DNA of 64,000 nt, taken from contig CM076146.1 in NCBI GenBank assembly GCA_038025085.1, forward strand, positions 12,338,001-12,402,000. Reading direction: 5' to 3'. Each line of letters starts with the position of its first letter. Position 1 is the first letter of the stretch. Under the pieces are notes generated by a model, which had not been told where the DNA came from, did no database searches, and worked only from the letters and a program-made list of their open reading frames with translations. Both the position numbers and the translations under genes were made by a program. The DNA comes from Tetragonia tetragonoides (taxonomy: Eukaryota; Streptophyta; Magnoliopsida; Caryophyllales; Aizoaceae). Shown piece by piece: positions 54,901 through 64,000 of the stretch.

Positions 54901-55888
54901 TGTGATTAAACATGGATGATCTGATCGTCCTTCAAAAAACTCAGCACATCTTTTCTTGCTCCAAGTGTCCATATTTACATATGCTTACGTGGAGTCACAC
55001 GAGTGGTTGACAATTTCTGTTTTGGGGTTCATGTCTCAACTGCACCTGGTTTCTGGTTTTGGAAGAATGGAATGCATAATTTCCTCTTTCTGGTATTTAT
55101 ATATTTATTTTCGTGTGATTAAATCAACTTGGTTGGAATTTGGCGGGTGCGATAATATCCCTATCATATGAGATCATTAACATTATATATACTTGGCAAA
55201 TGGCTTCTGATCGACTTCTGGTTTCCTTTTGCAGATAGGCTCCCAGAAGAAGAAAACAGGTGTAATTGCTCCAAACCACTTTCTGTGTATACACTTCACA
55301 TGGAGCACGATGAAGTTATGATATGTTTAGTCTTTAGTGTAGTTAGTTTTATGTTTAAATCGTGACCAACTCTTAAAACTTCCTTTGTATGTTGAGTTGG
55401 TAAATATAACAATGTTACTTGTTATAAAAATGACAGTTAAATATAATTGTCTATTATCATATTTTAGACCTTTAATTTTGATTTTTCGCATTTGGCGCAA
55501 AGATGAAATCGTATCCTTAATTCGACCTACAGTCAGAGGTTAAACAATCATTAATTCGACATTCAGTCACAGGTTAAAGAAGGCAAAGCGAAAAAAAAAA
55601 TAAAAAATAAAATAAAAATGTCCGCTGTTGACACTCAGTCATATGTTGCCTATGACAGCGGTTGGTCAACGACCGCTGTCGTAGGTTCAACCTAAGTCAA
55701 CACTCACTTTCGACCAACATATGACGGCGGTCGATCTAGAACCGCTGTCGTAGGTAGTCTACGACGGAGGTCAAAACGGAATCGCTATCGTAGGTTTTTG
55801 ACATACAACCGCGCTCGAGACAAAAGCGGTCGGAACCGCTGTCGTAGGCTCAAATCGACTGCTGTCGTAGGCGTTTTTTGGTGTAGTG
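51937..55888. mobile_element. Non-autonomous CACTA (En/Spm) element inside gypsy integrase
   Basis: Starts cactacaacaaaaatcacct and ends ggcgttttttggtgtagtg, the CACTA signature, with a 3-bp duplication gat (51934-51936, 55889-55891). Both subterminal regions (51960-52140, 55620-55880) are arrays of cctacgacagcggt units, mostly paired as hairpins with accgctgtcgtagg. No transposase is recognisable. The interior carries gene-like pieces (a leader with exon 52321-52502, splice-like sites downstream). Removing it restores an integrase frame (ALYGRKCRS then ...NDISETA). Confidence 0.9.
52321..52502 (+). other. Captured first exon within the CACTA element
   Basis: An ATG at 52320 opens MAFAEGFGTFLGFPQLFSNQ and continues to CIYSSDP before a donor (cagatcc|gtaagt, 52497-52508). 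A CT-rich leader like a plant 5' UTR precedes it. A second, decayed copy of its start (atgaatttcgtggaaggttt) is at 53493. Short exon-like pieces follow acceptors near 53655 and 55235. I do not recognise the source gene. Confidence 0.35.
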
Positions 55889-55891
55889 GAT

Positions 55892-56370
55892 CTACATTTC
55901 CTACCATACAATGCTTCATATGGTGCTCGATCGATGCTTGAGTGATAGCTATTGTTGTAAGAAAACTCGATCAACGAAATGTGTGTGTCCCACGAGCCTT
56001 GATACTCCAGAGCACACGCTCGAAGCATATCCTCCAAAGTCTGAATCGTCCTTTCCGTTTGACCATCAGTCGCAGGATGAAAAGTAGTACTGAACTTCAA
56101 CTTGCTTCCAAAAGCTTCTTGCAATTTCTGCCAAAAACGAGAGAGAAATCTCGAGTCTCTATCCGAAACGATATCTTCTGGAACACCATGAAGTCTCATG
56201 ACTTCCTTGACGTAAGCATCCGCTAGCTTCTCCATTTTCCAAGTGTCATTCATTCGGATAATTCTCGCAACTTTTGCAAACGATCTACAACGACACAAAT
56301 GGCGTTGTTCTTCTTCTGTGTCAATGGTAAACCCATCACAAAGTCCATTGAAATTGAATTCCATTTCCAC
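55892..56370 (-). pseudogene. Gypsy integrase core, second part
   Basis: Encodes [40 protein letters not shown] (second catalytic Asp), FHPATDGQTERTIQTLEDML (catalytic Glu) and APYEALYGRKCRS. It is in a different frame from the upstream core, needing one shift near 56300, and its end is cut by the CACTA insertion. Integrase would join element DNA to the genome; this copy cannot. Confidence 0.88.
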
Positions 56371-57230
56371 TTAGGAACTTCAAGCGATTGAAGCATTCCA
56401 CCAGGTCTCTTGTGTTCGATCTTGACCTTCTGGCACGTCATACACTTAGCCACGAACTCAGCGACATCTTGCTTTATACCTTTCCACCAAAACACTTTGT
56501 AAAGCTTGTCTCCACCAGGATGTGCAGAATAAGGGGTATTGTGAGGTTCACCCAGAATCCGACTCTTAGTATCCTGGTCATTCGGCACACAGACACGATC
56601 ACGAAATCTCAAGACACCGTCTTGACCAGTAGAAAAATCCTCGGATCTACCCTCGTCGTTGTGGCGTAGAATCCGTTCCAGATCCTCATCTAAATTCTGT
56701 TTATCCTTGATCTCCTCGAGCAAAGTTGGTCGAACTAACATATGCGCTAAGGTACATTGAACGTCACCTTTCAGCATAATCTCCACATCTAGATTTTGTA
56801 AGTCACGAATGATCTCCTTCGAAAGTACTAAAGCAGTTTTCAGCGTATGACGAGTCTTTCTACTCAAAGCGCCAGCTACCACGTGAGCTTTCCCTTCGTG
56901 ATACTGAATATCGATGTCGTACTCCGTCAATAACTCTAGCCATCTTCTTTGTCGCATATTCAACTCCTTTTGCGTGAAAATGTACTTGAGACTCTTGTGG
57001 TCCGTAAACATCTTGACCGCGGAACCATAGAGATAATGTCGCCAGATCTTCAAGGCAAATACGACAGCAGCGAGCTCTAACTCGTGAGTAGAGTAGTTAT
57101 CCTCGTTTTTCTTTAGTTTTCTTGAGGCATAAGCCACTACCTTACCATGCTGCATCAAAACACAACCTAAGCCATGCTTAGACGCGTCACTATAAACCTC
57201 ATATCCTTCGGTTCCCGAGGGCAAAGTCAA
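56250..57230 (-). pseudogene. Gypsy RNase H and integrase N-part
   Basis: RNase [52 protein letters not shown] and [20 protein letters not shown]. Then integrase: zinc-type [20 protein letters not shown] with KCMTCQKVK, and the first catalytic Asp in [13 protein letters not shown]. The frame ends after VVVDRLQK through a 1-base shift. RNase H degrades template RNA during reverse transcription. Confidence 0.88.
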
Positions 57231-57785
57231 AATCGGTGTGCTCGTAAGTCATTTCTTTAACTCTTGAAAAGCAGCTTCACACTTTTCAGACCACACACAC
57301 GAACTTCATCGTCTTCTTCATCAAATTTGTCATAGGTTGCGCTATCTTGGAAAATCCTTCCACAAACCTACGATAGTAACCAGCTAACCCAAGAAAACTT
57401 CTAACCTTAGTCACGCTCTTCTGCGCGGACTAGTCCATCACAGCTCGTATCTTTTCCGAGTCAACAACAACTCGATTCTTAGACACCACGTGTCCTAAGA
57501 AAGAAACGGTTTCTAGCCAAAATTCTCACTTCGACAACTTGGCGTACAATGATGTCATCGCAAAATCTCCAAAACGGTTCACAAGTGTTGCTCATGCTCA
57601 GCAGCGTTCTTCGAGTAGACCAAAATATCATCAATAAAGACAACTACGAACTGATCGAGATAAGGCTGGAACGTACGGTTTATTAAATCCATAAACTTTG
57701 AAGGTGCGTTCGTCAACCCAAAAGGCATAACAGTGAACTCGTAGTGTCCATACCTCATCCTAAATGTGGTCTTTGCAATGTCAGG
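57231..57785 (-). pseudogene. Gypsy reverse transcriptase, catalytic part with stops
   Basis: After a stop at 57786-57788 the same domain continues: [39 protein letters not shown] (the catalytic DD in FIDD), then stops and a frame change, [20 protein letters not shown] near 57380. Placement and motifs are typical of plant Ty3/gypsy; the stops make it inactive. Confidence 0.8.
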
Positions 57786-59042
57786 CTAGGAAATCCTCAG
57801 CTGATGGTATTCCGAACGTAAGTCGATCTTTGAGAAGACAGTTGCTCCACGTAGTTGGTTGAACAAATCGTCAATCCTATGAAGTGGATATCGATTCTTG
57901 ATCGTAATCTTGTTCAACTCGCGATAGTGTATATACAACCTCATACTACTATCCTTCTTACACACGAATAGAACAGGAGCACCCAAAGGCGATACACTAG
58001 GACATATGTATCCCTTCTCCATTAGTTCCTTGAGTTGCATATTCAGTTCTTTCATCTCTGCAGGAGCCATACGATAAGGTGCTTTCGAGATCGGTGCTGA
58101 ACCTGGAGCTAAGTCGATCGTAAAGTCAATAATCCGTTGCGGAGGCATTTCGGGAATCTCCTCTAGAAAGACGTCAGCGCATTCCGAAACAACTGGAATA
58201 GGTTGCGAAGCTTTAGCTTCTCGACTTGTATCTACTACATGACAAAGGTAAATCGCTTCACCCTTAGTCATGCACTCCATTGCTTTCATGGTCGCCACTA
58301 CCTTCAGCTTCGGCTTGACCACGACTCCTTTGTAGGTAATCCTTCTACCTTTCGGTCCTCGCAACGACACACGTTGCTCAAAACACTCAATCTTATCCCT
58401 ATACTTCGCTAACAAATCCATTCTTAATATTACATCAAATTCCTTCAAGTCCATCTGAATCAAATCCGCAGTCAAATTGGAACCAGCTATACTAATCGGA
58501 CAGTTTTCGTACAACGCTTTACAATTAACATTCGACCCATCAGGCATCATAATGTTTGTACTATACACAGAACTAGGTTCTAAGCCTATCTTAGATGCAA
58601 AGCTCTTAGAAAGAAAAGAATGCGATGCACCACTATCAAACAAAACAAAGGCAGGTCGAGAGTTAACGAGAAAAGTACCAGCGATCACATTTGGGGTCGC
58701 CTCAGCTTCATTACGACTCAGCACATAAACCCTTCCATTTGCCCCTCTATTGTTGTTGTTGTTATTCTGCGCGGGGTTGGCAGGTGCGGGAAGTAGTGCT
58801 TGATTGTTCGCGGCAGGAGCAGCAGCATTGTTACGGTTGTTATTGTTGTAAACCCCATTTCCACGGTAGTTACCACCATTTCTGCGATTACCATTTCCAT
58901 TTCCACCACGATTGTAGTTGCTATCGGGGTTCTGACCATTGTCGTTCCTTCCACGACTCCAACATTCAGAAGCTTTATGAACCGGCCTGTTGCACTCGTT
59001 GCATTGAAGCACATCACCACGATAATTCTTGCCAGGATGCGT
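57786..59042 (-). pseudogene. Gypsy zinc knuckle, protease and RT start
   Basis: In order: a zinc-knuckle-like [14 protein letters not shown], an N/G-rich linker, aspartic protease with [14 protein letters not shown] active site and [12 protein letters not shown], a linker, then RT start [40 protein letters not shown], and [16 protein letters not shown] before a TAG. The canonical G in DVILGMD is R here. The protease would process the polyprotein. Confidence 0.88.
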
Positions 59043-59885
59043 CTAGTTACAGTGACTACAAGGCGTATTCCTCCTAGCTAAGATCGTAGCTCTATGACTA
59101 TTCGAGTCACGAATCCTTTTCCCGTTGTGGTTCTGATTACCATCTTGGTTGTTTTTGGGCCTTGGCCTCTTGTCTGTGCCATTTGACTGGGAGGAACTCA
59201 CTTCATCACGTTTATGCTTCCCAAGCAGCGAATCACGACGCTCTACAGCACGCTCCTGGTTCAAGGCATTCTCATAAGATCCTTGGAACGTCAGCGAGTT
59301 TTCCATAACAAAACGCTGAATGTCCCACTTCAGACCATCCTCAAACCGTTCGATACGCTCAGCTTCTGTCGTTACCAAGTTAAGTGCAAAAGCAGCAAAC
59401 TCGTTGAGCTTTGTTGCATACTTAGCCACAGATAGCTTTCCTTGATAGATATTCTCAAATTCCCGTTGCTTCTGGCGACGGATAGCTCTAGGATAGAACC
59501 TCTCACGAATGGACTCTTTGAATTCGCTCCATCCGTATCCTTCAATGGCGAGCAGGTCATTGCCCACATCGCTCCACCACTTGTTCGTTTTACCCTTAAG
59601 GTTGTAAGTAGCGGTGTTGACCTTCATGTCATTGGGGCGACTAGTCACCCTAAACATTTTCTCGAACTCAACAATCCAATTTTCCAACTTGGTGGGCTCA
59701 GAGCCACCCTCAAACGTCGGAGGTTTGAGTGCATCAAAATCCTTGAAGTTGCGCGTTTCAGGGTTCTACGCGTTGTTGTCTTGCTCTTGGCGTTCCATCT
59801 GGCACATGATGTGCTCGACCATATTGGTAAGACCTACTTCTAATCTCGCGAGTCGGTCATTGGTTGGCAATATAAATATCTGAGA
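59043..59885 (-). pseudogene. Gypsy Gag
   Basis: Starts at ATG 59885 (MSQIFILPTNDRLARLEVGL), has an in-frame TAG at 59766-59768, and another TAG at 59043-59045. The Gag core includes NWIVEFEKMFRVT, KTNKWWSDV, FYPRAIRRQKQREFENIYQG and LNEFAAFAL, then an R/N/Q-rich region and the first zinc-binding pair CSHCN. Gag forms the particle that packages element RNA. Two stops make it defective. Confidence 0.87.
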
Positions 59886-60568
59886 CATAAGAGAGCAATG
59901 GTTGATCACCATTTCTGCAAATTTGGCACATTTGACGGAAATCGAGGTCTATTTGAGAGATATAGGTTGCTATTGAAACCTATCTCTTGACATTTAGTGG
60001 ATAACATATAAGTTCCAATGATCGACCTTACATTGTAGGTCTAAGCAACATATTTGCTTTGAGTAGTTCTCAGTTCTCAAGCATAATAGTTCGATATGCA
60101 ATAACAAATTAGACACATTGGTCTCACGCGATTAATAGGCAATAACATTGACAATGCACACATCGAGGCTCCATACTATTTTAGTAGGGTAATAAACAAT
60201 GAAATTTAATTGCATACAATACATGCTTAGCCTTTGGCTCACAATTGATATGATCATGCTCAATGAAAACTTTGCCATAATTCCGACATGGATTTCCCAT
60301 CATGTCTAGGCATTACGAGATAGCATTCTGAAATTATTAGTCAACCATGCAATTATGTGATAAAACAATCATATAAAACAAATTCTCTAAGAAAATCATA
60401 TAATCAAATGAAATAGTTTTGCAATAAGATAGATTGCAAAATAAATAACAAAACGAATATTTGTTGCCTATGCAACTACACCAACATCAATCTTGACCAC
60501 GCAGTGTCATCACAATAACTAAAAGTTCAATATTACTCAAATAAAACTAGTAAATCAAACATCTAGCT
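59886..60568 (-). other. Untranslated gap between extra ORF and gag
   Basis: About 680 bases with no open frame of note. It may carry leader or packaging functions of the retrotransposon. Nothing specific seen. Confidence 0.4.
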
Positions 60569-61513
60569 CTATTTGACACTCGCATGGTTTTGTTTCGCAC
60601 TAGGGGGCTTGTCATGATCATCCTTCCTCCTAGGCTTCACCTCCTTACAAGACGTGTATGGGTAGGCATAACCACCAAACTTCTGGGGCATGAAACGCTT
60701 CCTAAAATCGTCTGCGTGCTTGCGTTTCTTGGTCCAGCGGTATTCACACATGCCCTTCGGCGCAGGCACTAGCACATGCTTCACCTTCCACTCGAACTCG
60801 GACAGACATAACTTGGATGCGACACCCTTAAAGCAAAGAGTCCATCGCGTTCCTTCACCATATTTCTTCTCGTGTAGGTTACCACTCTTGGAGACCACGT
60901 CGTCATACTTCTCCTTGAGTCCCATCCACGGATGGATGTTAGGAAGACAAGCTAGCAGTAACTCCACCCATAAGCCTTCATGTAGACTCGTGCGATTCTC
61001 GTACTGGTAGCGTTGAATTGTAGTGTAAGCACGTGGTATGTTGATACAAATATCCTCTAGCTCAGCATCAGTAGCAAAGAATGGATCCACAGAAGGAGAC
61101 TAATTTGCAGCAGGAGTAGGTGCAACAGGACGTGCAGCAGTAGGTGTAGTGTGGTTGTCGCTCTCGACACCATTATCTTCTAAGTCAGGCAACTCGTCAA
61201 ACCTATTAGTTGGGGTATACTCCGACTCGGACTCAGAAGGATCCTCATCTTCATCCTCGTGATCATCACGCGCGGCGTGCACAACAGGTGAGAGCGTGAC
61301 ATTCGCAGCTTGCACAACACGTGTGGCCTCGTTGTGCGCGACATCCACGTGCGCGGCTTGGTCGTGCGTGGCTTGATGACGCATGTTCGCGTTTTTTCCC
61401 GTCGACTCGCTATCCGAAGAATCTACGTACTCTACGGGTTGTGCACGGTGAGCTAGGGCGTGTGCGCTTTGGTGTGCGGTCGACTTCCTCGTAGTTACTC
61501 TAGTCCTTACCAT
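60569..61513 (-). CDS. Extra ORF upstream of gag in the gypsy element (one internal TAG)
   Basis: From ATG 61513 (MVRTRVTTRKSTAHQSAHAL) the frame runs 137 codons to TAG 61100-61102 and continues in the same frame for about 175 more (FFATDAELEDICINIPRAYT to QNHASVK). The first half is A/H-rich then acidic (DDHEDEDEDPSESESEYTP). The second half has aromatic, W-rich and basic parts (GLWVELLLACLP, KKYGEGTRWTLCFKG, YRWTKKRKHADDFRKRF). It lies between the primer site and gag in gag sense. I recognise no domain. Extra ORFs before gag are known in some plant gypsy lineages (Tat/Ogre), but I cannot relate this one to them. Confidence 0.6.
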
Positions 61514-61688
61514 CTACAGGCAGACAATCAAACAATAAGAACTTTATAAAAAACAAGCAAAGTGATTTCAAATAATTCATATCTTCTAGGACTACTACGC
61601 TCAACGGCTTTAATTATGTTTTATTTCCCAAAATAAAACTAATCTTTATTAATTCATTAATTAATCCTAAGCAACCTTTTAAACCTAG

Positions 61689-61701
61689 GGCTCCGATACC
61701 A
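61689..61701 (-). other. Primer binding site of the gypsy element
   Basis: Minus strand tggtatcggagcc follows the LTR end tgttaca by two bases. It differs from the initiator-Met complement tggtatcagagcc at one base. Confidence 0.75.
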
Positions 61702-61703
61702 TT

Positions 61704-64000
61704 TGTAACACCCCCGAGTTTACAACTATTTCCCCGGGAACAATCGACGTCATTATACATGACTCGTAACCACTGAACCGTCACAAACTCAAGGGCGTTA
61801 CCGCAACATTTATCACTAAGGAGTAACTGCTAAGCAGAAAGAAAGTCTAAGCATCAAAGGAGCTTACAAAGGAAACTTAAACAATCTAAAAAAAAAATAA
61901 TATCAGAGTTGTCCATATAGTGAGCTAAAACGATTAAACCATTTTATTACAACTTGCCTTCAAAGGGCTCAAACCAGAAAATCCCAACAATCTAAACTGA
62001 ACTAAAAAGAGTTCTAAAAAAACTGACGCCAACTCTATCTTCCAAGCTGTACGTCCTCACTCGACTAAACCTGCGCTTTGGTTTCCGTGACGGAAATAAA
62101 ATACAGAAGTAAAGAGAAGAAACAAAAGAGAAACCAAAATCAGATAAACTGAATAAACGCCATCCATACCTAGTAAAAATATTTCGCAAACCTTAACTGA
62201 GGTTTTAGAAGAATCATTGAAATTCATTTGCATACGCACATAAGCATATAATCAAGCATACGCATAACGACATTCTTTTATATGCAATTCTTGTATAGTG
62301 ATCATACCAAATACGTTCTCGACAATCCGTCTTGATTAGAGAGATGTAAGAGAGCGAGTAGAACAACGATTACCCATACTGTTCATCGAAAGATACAATC
62401 ACGCCATGGACTTAATGACTCTAGTGTGCATACTACCTCTAGTATAATAAACGTGTCTAGAGAACTTTACAAATGGGGAATGGTCCGTCCCACACACACT
62501 GTGAGGTGTCCATAAGTAACTTGGGAATCACGCATCCCTTGAACTACACCATTAGGTGTAATCCCAATTGTTCGACTACTCCTAAGGATCCATTAGGAGT
62601 CTTACTCTCATTTAATTCATTTCACATAATTTGCATTCGTGGACATAGTGGTACTACGAGACCACGACTTACTAATTCATTTCGTGCTCTTGACAATGAA
62701 TAGTAAATAACGACGATAATGATAATTCAATGCGATGGGAATTAAAGATGCTTTAATTCAACGACGTTAATTCAACAACGATGACATGCAATGTCTAGCA
62801 CAATTTCGGCAGCACTTCGGCAGGGTAATATGATATCTAAAACTCACATTGCATTCAAATACATCCAACGATGAATATATAGGTGCTCACTAACACTCAA
62901 TAATACCCATACCAATTAGCAAGTATTAAATAGCATAATAATACTAATAATTCACCATTCAACAATTGTCCAATAATCATCATATAGGCTAATTAATTCT
63001 CAAAACATGATAATATCGACATGCTAATTATAATTTATAATTACAGCGTGAATCATGCTTAATAAACTTCATAATAACAACGATATAATTTAATCATGCT
63101 TTGCATATTAAATTTCCCATATTTCCCAATTAGCACATAATACACATCAAAATAGTTTTGATGGGGATTTGGAAGAAGGTAGGCATGAGCGCTTACCAAT
63201 AAAACGCTTCCACACAGTACGTAAGCTCCATGTACAAAGATTATCACGCTTGCTCGTTGGGCCCTAATTAAAAATAATTACCAAAACTGAGTTTATTAAA
63301 TATGGAAATACAAAAAGTAAAGAAATATTAATTTGATACTTTTATTAAATTTCTTGATTTATTTCAACCTATCTAGGCTTTTGAAAATTTGAATTTCGAT
63401 TCCGAATGAGTGCGGAAAAATATAAACAATAAAAAAAATCTGCTGAAAATCGAAATAAATAATTACGAAAATACAAAACGAAACCCTAACTTCAAAAACA
63501 AGTCTAGGTCACGGTTACCCATGCATGGTGGTCGCCGGAGCACCAGCGAGGCGAGGAGAGAGTGAGAGAGCGAAAGGGAGAAAACGAAAGAGAAGAAGAG
63601 AGAAGAACAGAGAGTGAGCAGGGGGAAGGGTCGACGACCCTGGGCCACCACCGGCGACCGCCCAGGCGACGGCCTGGTGGCGTCATGGCAGCTCGCGGTG
63701 GTGTGACAACCAAAACAAGGGAGAGGGTGGAGAGAATAAACGCAAGAGAGAGAAAGAGGAGAAGAAAGAGAAAGAAAGAGAGAGTAAGGGATTATCGCCG
63801 TTTGAGGGGCGGTGGTCTGGTGAACTGGGCGGCGGGAGGACGCTGGTGAGGTGGTGAAGACAGAGAGAGAGAGAGCACGGTGAGAGGAGAGAGAGAGAGG
63901 AAATAGTGAGGGTTTGATCAGTTGTGAAAACTGATTACTTGCCCCATATTTTCCTTTATATAGGCCATCATTCAACCAAGTCAATTACTAGTAGGTTTAG
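61704..64000 (-). mobile_element. 5' LTR of the gypsy chromovirus, cut by the window end
   Basis: Ends at 61704 with tgttaca next to the primer site and extends past 64000. From about 62900 upward it matches the 3' LTR (49660 upward): acccataccaattagcaagt, gacatgctaattataattta, gcatgagcgcttacca, GA-rich block, ccttatattttcc-type and tataggcc. By comparison with the 3' LTR about 290 more bases should lie outside the window, giving an LTR of roughly 2.6 kb. Frames in its GA-rich part (63463-63984) are not genes. Confidence 0.7.

Noticed and set aside
53221..55380. A complete host gene inside the CACTA element
   Set aside because: Exon-like pieces have plausible splice sites but no continuous reading frame or known domain could be assembled.
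58691..59081. Plus-strand frames over the gag/protease region
   Set aside because: Shadows of the real minus-strand gypsy coding sequence.
63463..63984. 173-codon minus-strand frame
   Set aside because: It lies in the GA/CT-rich part of the 5' LTR; the matching 3' LTR does not preserve it.

Overview
The window looks like nuclear DNA of a flowering plant, most likely a eudicot with a repeat-rich genome. Split genes have GT-AG introns, base composition is AT-rich, and most of the sequence is transposable elements of typical plant families: Ty3/gypsy chromovirus, Ty1/copia, hAT, Mutator, CACTA, Harbinger/Tourist and Stowaway MITEs, Helitrons, and SINE/LINE-type retroposons. I cannot name the species. 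No rRNA or tRNA gene, CRISPR array or bacterial-type operon was seen.

The main host locus is a tandem family of three minus-strand bHLH transcription-factor units of the PIF/SPT/ALC type (5.8-44.7 kb). Unit 3 (14710 to 5793) has five exons, all joined in phase 0 by canonical splice sites, and could encode 265 residues. Unit 2 (18138 to 16440) keeps three exons, has a frameshift in exon A and has lost its basic-region arginines. Unit 1 (44664 to 23280) keeps all five exon positions but has a stop codon inside the basic region, a shortened second-helix exon and a 1.05-kb hAT element in its first exon. In all three units the usual basic-region histidine is replaced. An unplaced plus-strand last exon may lie at 630-807.

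Between and inside these units the DNA is a layered mosaic of mobile elements, many with target duplications that can be read by eye. There are three hAT-type elements (two of one family), a Mutator-like element with a small spliced cargo ORF inserted into the end of a second Mutator-like element, a shorter deletion derivative of it at 3.8-5.0 kb, five or more TTA-target MITEs, a non-autonomous LTR element (20.6-22.9 kb), a TRIM (32.1-33.0 kb), a copia fragment (26.5-27.2 kb), two Helitron-like segments beginning at AT repeats (27.5-30.2 and 40.2-42.0 kb), and dA-tailed retroposons, some reduced to little more than the tail.

From 44.7 kb to the end the window is LTR-retrotransposon sequence. 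44.7-49.6 kb resembles LTR/leader sequence of the Tat/Ogre group and holds a 1.1-kb array of hairpin-bearing repeats. 49.7-64.0 kb is a minus-strand Ty3/gypsy chromovirus: 5' LTR cut by the window end, Met-type primer site, an extra ORF ahead of gag, then gag, protease, RT, RNase H, integrase with a chromodomain-like tail, and a truncated 3' LTR. It is inactive (several stops and a frameshift), and its integrase is split by a 3.95-kb CACTA element with hairpin-type subterminal repeats and apparent captured exons.
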